Shown here: positions 1-5,405 of the stretch, piece after piece
Position numbering within the stretch: position 1 is the stretch's first letter
How the letters are laid out: each line of letters begins with the position of its first letter
NCBI GenBank assembly: GCA_964637705.1
Contig: CAZWVM010000220.1
Span: forward strand, 1-5,405
Direction of reading: 5' to 3'
Length of the DNA: 5,405 bases
Source: CAZWVM01 sp964637705
GTDB lineage: Bacteria; UBA8481
The notes under the pieces: generated by a model
The model's database searches: none
Told to the model about the DNA's origin: nothing
What the model saw: only the letters and a program-made list of their open reading frames with translations
Made by a program: the position numbers and the translations under genes

Positions 1-291
1 CCCCGTCAACTGCGCCACGGACCGGCGGTAGTTCACGGGGTCGGGGGCTGCGAGGTTGGGGAGGTAGGGCATGTGTGCGACGGGGTAGAGTCCGCCCGGT
101 CCGGTTCCCGCGCGGAAGGCCGCGACGTCCTCGTCGGTCAAGGGGGCGGCGTCCCATCCCCGTGGGTTGCGGGTGAAGAGCTGGAAGGCGGTGCATCCGA
201 TCTCGCGGCCCCGCTCGACGGCCTTGGAGACTCCGCCGGAGATCGAGAGGTGGCAGCCGATGAGGAGCGGCTTGGGGTTCCGGGCGGCCAT
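1..291 (-). CDS. nfo: Endonuclease IV (AP endonuclease), N-terminal part, cut by left window edge
   Basis: Minus-strand reading from the ATG at 291-289 stays open for 97 codons to the window edge, so the C-terminal two thirds are missing. The translation starts MAARNPKPLLIGCHLSISGG and contains the family-typical stretch AFQLFTRNPRGW (residues 35-46) and PVAHMPYLPNLA (70-81). These match the first strands and helices of the endonuclease IV TIM barrel, and His73 aligns by eye with the first zinc-ligand histidine (His69 in E. coli Nfo). The family hydrolyses the phosphodiester 5' to abasic sites in base-excision repair, using three zinc ions in the cytoplasm. The usual GAH at the first strand is GCH here (Cys13), a mild oddity. 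No strong Shine-Dalgarno precedes the ATG, but it is the only start that fits the conserved N-terminus. The gene is divergent from the ligase gene and probably unrelated to it. Family identification is confident; the rest of the active site lies outside the window. Confidence 0.93.
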   Translation of the reverse strand, partial: MAARNPKPLLIGCHLSISGGVSKAVERGREIGCTAFQLFTRNPRGWDAAPLTDEDVAAFRAGTGPGGLYPVAHMPYLPNLAAPDPVNYRRSVAQLTG

Positions 292-385
292 GATGACCCA
301 TTATCCACCGGAACGGCCCGAAATGGAAGAATGTCAGACGTTCAATCCCCTTTTCTTTTGACCTCGAATCCGGTAACCTAGCCGA
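292..385. promoter_or_regulatory. Divergent intergenic region between nfo and the ligase gene
   Basis: This 94-nt gap separates two divergently read genes and must hold the start signals of nfo and probably of the plus-strand cluster. It is less GC-rich than its flanks, with a pyrimidine-rich run at about 346-359. On the minus strand GATAAT (300-305) resembles a -10 box, but the hexamer 17 nt upstream of it (323-328) matches the -35 consensus poorly. On the plus strand TTGACC (358-363) resembles a -35 box, but a -10 at normal spacing would fall on the ATG. Neither promoter can be assigned with confidence. No convincing Shine-Dalgarno precedes either start codon. Confidence 0.35.
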
Positions 386-2887
386 ATGTACCGACTGCTC
401 GCCGACACTTATGACCGGATCATCCTCTGGGTCCTTGTCGTTCAATACGTCTTCGTCAACCTGATCTTCACGACCTACACGCAGAACATCGTGATGCTGA
501 AGGATCTCTCGGCGCCCCTGCTCTCGATCCTCGTCTTGGCCCTCTGGATCTGCGGCGACCTGGCCAAGTACGGCCGTTGGACCCTGCCGAAGCACGGCGT
601 GGTGCCGCCGATGGTGGCCGCGCTCCTCCTCTGGCTCGTCCCGACGATCGCCGGCACCTCGACGGCCTCCGGCACGGAGACCTGGGGCCGGATGTTCTGC
701 TACTTCGTGCAGGTCTGGGCGGCGATCCGGTTCGTGGACTCCTTCGAGAAGATGGGGATGTTCTTGAGGGCGATCGTCATCACCAACCTGCTCATCGTCT
801 TCTACGGGCTCACCCAGATCATGGGGCACGACCTGCTGGTGGAACTGGGCCTGATCCCGGACTGGGGCTCCTACGTCTTCGTCTCGACCCACGGCAACCC
901 GAACTTCCTGGCCGGGTATCTCATCGCGACCTTCCCGACGATCATCGGATACTGGCTCATCACGCGCAACCCGGTCCTGATACTGACCCTCCCGGTGCTC
1001 GTGATCCTCAACCTCTTCGAGGTGATCAAGTCGGAGGCGCGCGGCGCGTACCTGGCGGTGGCCCTCTGCATGCCGATCTACGTGATCGGGATGGCCGTGA
1101 ACTGGCGGAACCTGCACATCGTCGAGGACGCGCTCCGGAAGAGGTTCCTGGCCGCGGCCGGCATCGCGCTTCTCGTCGTCGCCATGGTCGGCGGCATCGT
1201 GAAGCGCGACAAGGTCGTGGACCTGGCGCAGGGCGTCTACAACCAGTTCTACACGATGGTGGACTTCGGCGCGAACTACACCAACATGGTGCGTCTCGTC
1301 TTCTTCCAGATGGCGCTGGACGGCGCTCTCCGCTACCCGGTCCTCGGGCGCGGGATCGGGAGTTTCAACTGGCAGATGCCGGAGACGCGGCCGGTATGGT
1401 ACCACCGCACCGGGGTTTCTCACAACACGGACCATCCTCATAACGAGCACCTGGAGTGGCTCCACGACGGAGGGCTGCTCGGCCTGACCGTCTTCTGGTG
1501 GATTCTCGCGGCGTACTTCTGGACGGGCTTGAAGGAGATCCTGCGGCACCGGCGGGGATACCACTTCCCCTTGGTCTTCGCGACGTTCCTGGGGCCTTGG
1601 ATGCAGTGGATCCAGGGGACCTTCGACGTGGAGACGAGGTGGACAGGGAACGGTGTGACGATGTGGATGACCCTGGGGCTGGCCCTGGCGTTCGCGAACC
1701 TGCCGGTGATATTGAAGCGCGAGGAGATGGAAGCGGCGGCGGCGGTGCAGCCGGCGGAACCGCGCGCCCGGCGGAATGCGCGCCCCGTGCCCTCTCTCCC
1801 GGCCTTCAACCCCTCGCCCTACCTGCCCTACGCGGCGACGATCCTCGCACTGGTCCTCTGCTTCTACGGCTTCAAGGCCTGGGAGTTCTGGCGGGCCGAC
1901 CATCACTTGCGGAACAACATGGGCTTCACGGACGCGGGGAGCGGTAACGCGAACTACGCGATCCAGGAGGCGGAGAAGGCCCGGGAACTGGCCTATGCCA
2001 CGACCTCGATCTACTACAAGCTTGCCTACTCCTACCTCGTGGCGGGCCGGCTCGAGGATGCGCTCCAGGCCTACCGGGATCTCCAGACCTTCGCCCCGAA
2101 CTACGCGCAGATCCACATCAACCTCGCCTATCTGAACGACCAGATGGGCTTCCGCACGGCCTCGGCCTGGGAGCGCGACCGGGCGTCGGCGATCGAGCAC
2201 AACACGCGTAACCACCGCGACGCCGCGGCCTACTGGCTGCAGCTCGGTTACCCGATGCGGGCGATCGCCCACATGCACTACTGCTTCACGATCGACCGGG
2301 AGCGGCTGGAGTCGGGGTATTTCTTCTGGTACGACGTCGACAACATCCACACCGAGCTCGCGCGCATCTACGCGGGGATCGGGCGCAACGACCTGGCGGA
2401 GTTCTCGCTGAACCAGGCCCTGCAGTTCAATCCCGCGAACACCTCCGCGGCCCTCATCATGGCCGAGGTGCTGGGCGCGCGCGGCGAGGCGGGCGGTCGC
2501 GAGGCGCTCATGGCCCAGATCGAGCGGCACGCGCCGGACAACCCGGCGCTCCTCGTCATGAAGCTTTCCGACGCCGTCGCGGCGAAGAACTACGACGTCG
2601 CCATCGACCTCTCCGAGCGCGTCGCGGACGCGATGCCGATCCCGGGGCCGGGCGCCCAGTCCTCACAGGAGTCCCAGATGCTCGGGAACACGATCCTGCA
2701 GGCCCTGCAGACGATGTTCGGCGCGAATTTCCGGAGGGACAAGTGCCTCGAGATCGCGGGTTGGATCTACGCGAGCCAGGGGCGGTTCCAGGAGGCCGAG
2801 AGCTTCCTGAACCAATCCTTCCAGGCGAACCGGAATCCCAAGACGGTGGAGCGGCTCGCCCTCGTGCGGGCGCGCCTGAGGACCTGA
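386..2887 (+). CDS. O-antigen ligase/polymerase family (Wzy_C) membrane protein with C-terminal TPR domain
   Basis: This 833-residue protein has two halves. Residues 1 to about 450 form a multi-spanning membrane domain of the O-antigen ligase/Wzy_C type. Signatures are the GNPNFLAGYL motif (from 170), the SEARGAY segment (216-222, with the conserved arginine type at 219), and a large extracytoplasmic loop with GRGIGSF followed by HPHNEHLEWLHDGGLLG (from His350), which holds the family's conserved histidines. After an Ala/Pro-rich, basic linker (about 445-478) comes one more hydrophobic helix (482-501). The rest is helical with TPR-like units at about 524-612, 653-691 and 787-833. Family members join glycan to lipid A-core (WaaL), polymerise O-units or exopolysaccharide (Wzy), or glycosylate pilins (PglL/PilO); sequence alone does not separate these. 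The added TPR domain makes it roughly twice the length of a plain WaaL and would sit in the periplasm if the last helix exits outward, probably as a protein-binding platform. The ATG at 386 is the first start after an in-frame TAA at 374-376; no clear Shine-Dalgarno is present. It is first in a same-strand cluster of three. Confidence 0.88.
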   Translation: MYRLLADTYDRIILWVLVVQYVFVNLIFTTYTQNIVMLKDLSAPLLSILVLALWICGDLAKYGRWTLPKHGVVPPMVAALLLWLVPTIAGTSTASGTETWGRMFCYFVQVWAAIRFVDSFEKMGMFLRAIVITNLLIVFYGLTQIMGHDLLVELGLIPDWGSYVFVSTHGNPNFLAGYLIATFPTIIGYWLITRNPVLILTLPVLVILNLFEVIKSEARGAYLAVALCMPIYVIGMAVNWRNLHIVEDALRKRFLAAAGIALLVVAMVGGIVKRDKVVDLAQGVYNQFYTMVDFGANYTNMVRLVFFQMALDGALRYPVLGRGIGSFNWQMPETRPVWYHRTGVSHNTDHPHNEHLEWLHDGGLLGLTVFWWILAAYFWTGLKEILRHRRGYHFPLVFATFLGPWMQWIQGTFDVETRWTGNGVTMWMTLGLALAFANLPVILKREEMEAAAAVQPAEPRARRNARPVPSLPAFNPSPYLPYAATILALVLCFYGFKAWEFWRADHHLRNNMGFTDAGSGNANYAIQEAEKARELAYATTSIYYKLAYSYLVAGRLEDALQAYRDLQTFAPNYAQIHINLAYLNDQMGFRTASAWERDRASAIEHNTRNHRDAAAYWLQLGYPMRAIAHMHYCFTIDRERLESGYFFWYDVDNIHTELARIYAGIGRNDLAEFSLNQALQFNPANTSAALIMAEVLGARGEAGGREALMAQIERHAPDNPALLVMKLSDAVAAKNYDVAIDLSERVADAMPIPGPGAQSSQESQMLGNTILQALQTMFGANFRRDKCLEIAGWIYASQGRFQEAESFLNQSFQANRNPKTVERLALVRARLRT

Positions 2888-2899
2888 GCGGTCTCTTCC

Positions 2900-2903
2900 G
2901 GAG
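2900..2903 (+). promoter_or_regulatory. Possible ribosome binding site (GGAG) for the FecR-domain gene
   Basis: GGAG lies 10 nt upstream of the GTG at 2914, in the 26-nt gap after the ligase stop codon. It is short and in GC-rich sequence, but it supports GTG 2914 over the other in-frame options: CTG 2884, and an ATG at 2743 inside the ligase gene. Confidence 0.45.
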
Positions 2904-2913
2904 CCGGGGCGCG

Positions 2914-3873
2914 GTGCCCGGCGGGTCGATTCGCCGCGCGGCCGTCGTCGTCGCGCTTCTCTGCCACGCGTTCCTTTCCCTGCGCGCCGAGACGGCCGTC
3001 GTCTCGGGAACTCGCGGCACGGTCTCGACGTCCGCCCAGTCCACCGGCCCGTGGGAGCCGTGTGGTTCCACTCTCGCGGCGGGGCGTTGGCTGAGGACGG
3101 GGGCCGGCGCTTCGGCGGTGATCGACGCGGACGCCGGCCGGCTCGCCGTCGGTGAGAACGCTCTCCTGCGCTTCGACGGCGACCGCTTCCGGCTCGTCCA
3201 CTTCACGCTTGGCCGCGGCCGCGCGTCGGCCCGGATCGACGCGCTGGGCCGCCGCGCGGCCTTCTCCGTCTCGACGCCCGTCGTGACCGCGGCGGTGCGC
3301 GGCACGCAATACGAGGCGGAGGTGACGGAGGCGGGAGGAGTCCGCCTGGCCCTGCGCGAAGGCCTCGTGACCGCGCGCGACGGCGAGACGGAGTCGACAG
3401 TGGGACCGGGCCAGGTATTGGAGGCAGACCCCTTCGGAGGCCTCTCGGTCATGACCGAGTCGGCGGCGCGCGACATCGCCGCCTGGCGCGAGGTGCTTGC
3501 CGTCGCCTCCCTCGGACCCGACACCGTCACGAACCGCTTCCGCCCCGTCGTCTTCCGGCAACTCGGACTCATCCGCGCGACCTTCGACCGCGTGCTCGCC
3601 CTCTACGAGGAGCGGGGCGCCATCGAGGGGAGCGAAGCGCCCGAGGAGGAGAAGCGGGCGCGCCTGGGAAAACTCCGCGAAACGGCGGAGGAGATGTACC
3701 TGGCGATCCTGGAGGGGAGGGGCCGCGTCGAGGCCGTGGCCGTCGTCGTTCACGCGATGAAGGAGTCCCACGGCGTCCCGGCGCCCTGGATCGACGAGGC
3801 GCTCGTCTCCTACCGGGGCATCTGGGACGGCTGGCTCGAGATGATCGCCTCCTTCATCGAGTCCCTGCCGTGA
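2914..3873 (+). CDS. Exported FecR-domain protein with helical C-terminal region
   Basis: With the GTG at 2914 as start, the product is 319 residues. It begins with a basic n-region (SIRR), a hydrophobic core (AAVVVALLCHAFLSL) and a likely signal peptidase site after LRA, so the mature protein starts near residue 26. Residues about 28-175 read as a FecR domain (PF04773 type): GTRGTV (32-37), a Trp at 47, LRTG (60-63) followed by a DA.GRLAV..NALLRF pattern, the hallmark VSTPVVTAAVRGT (119-131), and GPGQ (164-167) closing the fold. Residues 176-319 are predicted mostly alpha-helical, charged, with Glu/Arg-rich stretches, and I do not recognise a family there. Classical FecR proteins relay siderophore signals across the inner membrane to an ECF sigma factor; this one has no cytoplasmic N-terminal segment and no sigma-factor gene beside it, so a structural or ligand-binding periplasmic role is likelier. 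The reading frame is open upstream into the ligase gene, but starting there would bury the signal peptide. It follows the ligase by 26 nt and overlaps the next gene by 4 nt. Confidence 0.82.
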   Translation: MPGGSIRRAAVVVALLCHAFLSLRAETAVVSGTRGTVSTSAQSTGPWEPCGSTLAAGRWLRTGAGASAVIDADAGRLAVGENALLRFDGDRFRLVHFTLGRGRASARIDALGRRAAFSVSTPVVTAAVRGTQYEAEVTEAGGVRLALREGLVTARDGETESTVGPGQVLEADPFGGLSVMTESAARDIAAWREVLAVASLGPDTVTNRFRPVVFRQLGLIRATFDRVLALYEERGAIEGSEAPEEEKRARLGKLRETAEEMYLAILEGRGRVEAVAVVVHAMKESHGVPAPWIDEALVSYRGIWDGWLEMIASFIESLP

Positions 3874-4445
3874 GACGGCTCGTCCTCGTTCTCGCCGCGG
3901 TCCTCGCCGTCCAGCTCCTCTTCGCCTGGACGAACTGCTTCGAGGACCTCTTCGCGGATCCGGAAGTCGAGAATCCGGTGCGCGACATCATGGCGCGCGG
4001 GACGCGGCGGGCCTGGATCGAGCCGGCCGCGTCCACGCTCCGGCTCGGCGAGACCCGGGTCGTGCGTTTCCGGTTCACCTGCGCCGATACGAGCTTCGGC
4101 GACCGGATCTTCGGCTTCGTGCTGGCCGGGACGGATTCGGGCGTTTGGATGGACGAGGGGCGGTTCGAGGCCGCCACGCCTCGAATGAGGCTGGAATTGA
4201 CGCACGCACCGGATTCGGATCCGGTGGCCCGGGGTTGGACCGTGCACGGGCTCGCGCCCGGCGATTCGGTGCAGTGGGCCGTGGTTCTCTCGGCCGCCGC
4301 GGTCCCCGGCGTGCCGGAGCGCTACCGGGCGGAACGGGGCGGCCCGGTTGCCGGCTCCTTCATGTTGAGGTTCGGCATGGACGCTGACGCGAGCGAACCT
4401 CCGGAATCCGGCGTCATGGAGGAGCGGATCATCGCCGTCCGCTGA
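3870..4445 (+). CDS. Small exported or membrane-anchored protein of unknown function
   Basis: I do not recognise a family for this 191-residue product. It starts at a GTG overlapping the previous gene's stop (GTGA, 3870-3873), an arrangement typical of translational coupling; no separate Shine-Dalgarno is evident. Residues 1-19 (MRRLVLVLAAVLAVQLLFA) have two arginines then a hydrophobic core, fitting a signal peptide or single N-terminal anchor. There is no lipobox before Cys23 and no clean AxA cleavage site, so an uncleaved anchor is possible. The remainder is rich in alternating hydrophobic residues and Arg/Glu, with probable beta strands (TRVVRFRFTCAD near 61-73, RIFGFVLAG near 79-87, MRLELTHA, SVQWAVVLSA, GSFMLRFGMD), suggesting a beta-sandwich. 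Cys23 and Cys71 are the cysteines and could pair outside the cytoplasm. The later in-frame ATG at 3990 would remove the hydrophobic N-terminus, so GTG 3870 is preferred. Overlap with the FecR-domain gene implies a shared envelope job, by inference only. Codon use matches its neighbours. Confidence 0.75.
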   Translation: MRRLVLVLAAVLAVQLLFAWTNCFEDLFADPEVENPVRDIMARGTRRAWIEPAASTLRLGETRVVRFRFTCADTSFGDRIFGFVLAGTDSGVWMDEGRFEAATPRMRLELTHAPDSDPVARGWTVHGLAPGDSVQWAVVLSAAAVPGVPERYRAERGGPVAGSFMLRFGMDADASEPPESGVMEERIIAVR

Positions 4446-4478
4446 GGCATGTCGGGCGGGGAAACTGCATAGGGCGGA

Positions 4479-4499
4479 GTGCATTGAACATGGATGCAC
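4479..4499. repeat. Small inverted repeat (6-bp stem, 9-nt loop)
   Basis: GTGCAT (4479-4484) and ATGCAC (4494-4499) are perfect reverse complements around a 9-nt loop, and could form a short hairpin in the convergent intergenic region, about 35 nt after the last plus-strand stop codon. It has no following T-run, so it is a poor intrinsic terminator. Its right arm overlaps the first 9-nt repeat unit, so the pairing may be accidental. Confidence 0.35.
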
Positions 4500-4518
4500 A
4501 GGATGGACAGGATGACGA
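4492..4518. repeat. Three tandem 9-nt units of GGATgnacA type
   Basis: GGATGCACA (4492-4500), GGATGGACA (4501-4509) and GGATGACGA (4510-4518) follow one another without a gap; GGATG is identical in all three. Read on the minus strand they give the phrase ATCCTGTCC-ATCCTGTGC. From memory this resembles a short intergenic repeat that recurs in many environmental bacterial genomes; that resemblance is recalled, not searched. It lies between convergent genes, where it interrupts no coding sequence. Confidence 0.6.
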
Positions 4519-4530
4519 CCTGATATTCAA

Positions 4531-4540
4531 ATCATGATCA
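4531..4540. repeat. Short AT-rich palindrome between the two tandem repeats
   Basis: ATCATGAT (4531-4538) is a perfect 8-bp palindrome overlapping TGATCA (4535-4540), and it lies in the AT-richest part of the convergent intergenic region. It could be a protein-binding site or chance; nothing nearby decides this. Confidence 0.3.
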
Positions 4541-4552
4541 GAACTGAATCCT

Positions 4553-4601
4553 GCCGATCCGCAATCCAAAATCGTAAATCGTAAATCGCAAATCGAAAAT
4601 C
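4553..4601. repeat. Seven tandem 7-nt units ending in ATC (heptanucleotide repeat)
   Basis: The stretch divides exactly into seven 7-mers each ending ATC: GCCGATC, CGCAATC, CAAAATC, GTAAATC, GTAAATC, GCAAATC and GAAAATC. The last five share AAATC. On the minus strand this reads as GATTTAC-like units, which I recall as a widespread intergenic repeat in environmental bacteria. The composition is far more AT-rich than the surrounding genes. The right end overlaps the TGA stop of the HD-GYP gene (4600-4602 on the complement), so the repeat abuts the coding sequence directly. Confidence 0.75.
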
Positions 4602-5405
4602 AGAAGGCTCGCCACACCTCGGCGCTCGACTTCATCTCGTGCGTCAATTGCCTCGTGATGCCGATGGAGCGATCCTTCAGCAGATCGATCACGTCGCCAT
4701 CGGCTCCCGCCTCCGTCCCCTTCTCGTCGCGCATGATCTTGACGTGCGGGCGGTAGGGAAAGAGGGGATTGGAGGCGACGACGACGCCGACGGCCCCGGA
4801 GGAGAGCTCCACGAGGCTGCCGACCGGGTAGAGCGCCATGCAGCGGAGGAAGGACTTGACGACGTTGGGGTCGAAGAGCGTGGAGGAGGAGGCGAGGATG
4901 TAGCGCATGGCGTCGTAGCCGAGGATGCGACTGCGGTAGGGGCGCGGGGAGGTCATGGCCGCGTAGACGTCGACGAGCCCGACGATGCGCGAGTATTCGG
5001 TGATGCCCACGCCCTTGCGACCCTTGGGATAGCCCGTGCCGTCGAAGCGCTCGTGGTGCTGGTAGGCCACAAGCTCGGCCATGAAACTGACGCCGCGGAT
5101 ATCGTGGAGGAGATCGGCGCCGGCGAGGGTGTGCTTCTGGATCTCGATCTGCTCGTCGGGCGTGAGCCGGGTCGGTTTCATCCAGACGGCCCGCGGCACG
5201 CGGCTCATGCCGATGTCGTGCAGGAGGCAGCACTCCGCGAGCTCGTACAGCTCGGGCTGGGAGAGCCCCATCATGTAGCCGGTGAGGATGGAATAGACGG
5301 TCGTGGAGACGGAATGGGCGAGGAGAAAGTCGTCGAAGTTGCTGAGGGAGGCGAGGGCGCCGATGACCTGGTTGTTGGAGAGCCCGGTGTCGACGAGCGA
5401 CATGA
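4600..5405 (-). CDS. HD-GYP domain protein (putative cyclic-di-GMP phosphodiesterase), probably N-terminally cut by right edge
   Basis: Numbered from the Met at 5403-5401, 267 residues are visible. The frame is still open at the window edge and the HD domain begins almost at once, so an upstream N-terminal region probably lies outside. HD-GYP hallmarks are in order: HS (30-31), LLHDIGM (60-66), the KPTRLTPDE segment (76-84), His91, HHERFDGTGYP (116-126) and DVYAAMTSPRPYR (145-157). His30, His62, Asp63, His91, His116, His117 and Asp145 supply the expected metal ligands, and the position four before His30 is Phe rather than Glu, which fits the two-metal rather than the three-metal class. Family members hydrolyse c-di-GMP to pGpG or GMP in the cytoplasm. 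Two changes stand out: HDIGM instead of HDIGK, and AA instead of the usual DA in D..DAM(T/S). Residues about 190-230 (YPVGSLVELSSGAVGVVV...) are the small beta extension often found after HD-GYP domains. The gene is convergent with the envelope cluster and ends in the heptanucleotide repeat. Confidence 0.9.
   Translation of the reverse strand, partial: MSLVDTGLSNNQVIGALASLSNFDDFLLAHSVSTTVYSILTGYMMGLSQPELYELAECCLLHDIGMSRVPRAVWMKPTRLTPDEQIEIQKHTLAGADLLHDIRGVSFMAELVAYQHHERFDGTGYPKGRKGVGITEYSRIVGLVDVYAAMTSPRPYRSRILGYDAMRYILASSSTLFDPNVVKSFLRCMALYPVGSLVELSSGAVGVVVASNPLFPYRPHVKIMRDEKGTEAGADGDVIDLLKDRSIGITRQLTHEMKSSAEVWRAF

Noticed and set aside
73..381. Plus-strand open frame of 102 codons over the left edge.
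   Set aside because: It is antisense to endonuclease IV, whose conserved motifs are clear on the minus strand.
577..1947. Long alternative plus-strand frames within the ligase gene (577-1443 and 1456-1947).
   Set aside because: The translations are Arg/Gly/Asp/Pro-rich without motifs; the ligase frame carries conserved GNPN and HPHNEH motifs through the same stretch.
2743..2913. In-frame extension of the FecR-domain gene upstream into the ligase gene (ATG at 2743).
   Set aside because: It would overlap the end of the ligase TPR region in another frame and place the signal peptide about 57 residues inside the protein; GTG 2914 with GGAG upstream fits better.
2556..3771. Two long minus-strand open frames (2556-3572 and 2767-3771) opposite the FecR-domain gene and the ligase end.
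   Set aside because: They are Arg/Ser/Pro/Ala-rich low-complexity translations typical of antisense shadows in high-GC DNA, show no recognisable motifs, and the plus-strand frame has a clear signal peptide and FecR motif.
2914..3873. Iron-siderophore signalling (FecIR-type) cassette.
   Set aside because: The FecR domain is present, but there is no ECF sigma factor, no TonB-dependent receptor and no cytoplasmic N-terminal segment in the protein.
3810..4499. Minus-strand frame of 229 codons opposite the small exported protein.
   Set aside because: The composition is His/Arg/Pro/Gly-rich without motifs and it has no plausible start context; the plus-strand gene has a signal helix and start/stop coupling to its neighbour.
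4446..4599. Intrinsic terminator between the convergent genes.
   Set aside because: The only stems found (6 bp at 4479-4499; about 5 bp at ATTCA/TGAAT near 4525-4549) are weak and neither is followed by a T-run on either strand.
4553..4601. CRISPR array or transposon end.
   Set aside because: The units are only 7 nt with no spacers, there are no paired terminal inverted repeats or target duplications, and no cas or transposase gene is present.
4538..5233. Minus-strand frame of 231 codons in the region of the HD-GYP gene.
   Set aside because: It is a frame shadow of the HD-GYP gene; its tail FDLRFTIYDFG comes from translating the heptanucleotide repeat.

Overview
This is a high-GC bacterial window with strong G/C preference at third codon positions. 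It carries five protein-coding regions, two of them cut by the window edges, and no RNA genes, CRISPR array or transposase that I can see. The envelope gene content (an O-antigen ligase/polymerase-type protein, a secreted FecR-domain protein and an HD-GYP phosphodiesterase) suggests a Gram-negative-type cell. The intergenic 7-nt and 9-nt repeats resemble ones I associate with environmental lineages such as Planctomycetes/Verrucomicrobia relatives and uncultured phyla. I cannot assign a phylum from the sequence alone.

Layout. Positions 1-291 (minus) hold the N-terminal 97 residues of endonuclease IV (Nfo), a base-excision repair enzyme. A 94-nt divergent gap (292-385) separates it from a three-gene plus-strand cluster. 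The cluster comprises an 833-residue membrane protein with an O-antigen ligase/Wzy_C core and a C-terminal TPR half (386-2887), an exported FecR-domain protein (GTG start at 2914, ends 3873), and a 191-residue protein with an N-terminal signal or anchor helix (GTG start at 3870, ends 4445). The last two overlap by four bases (GTGA). Positions 4446-4599 are a convergent intergenic region with two tandem short repeats, one in 9-nt steps and one in 7-nt steps. The 7-nt repeat runs into the stop codon of a minus-strand HD-GYP domain protein (4600 to the right edge), probably truncated at its N-terminus.

How the genes may work together. The tight spacing and shared strand of the three plus-strand genes suggest one transcript devoted to the envelope: glycan polymerisation or ligation at the membrane, plus two extracytoplasmic accessory proteins. 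That functional link is inference. The HD-GYP protein points to cyclic-di-GMP turnover, which often controls exopolysaccharide, but it lies in the opposite orientation and no direct link is visible. I see no clear evidence of a wholly new system. The most unusual points are the ligase-TPR/FecR/small exported protein trio, the non-canonical residues in the HD-GYP protein, and the repeat-filled intergenic region.
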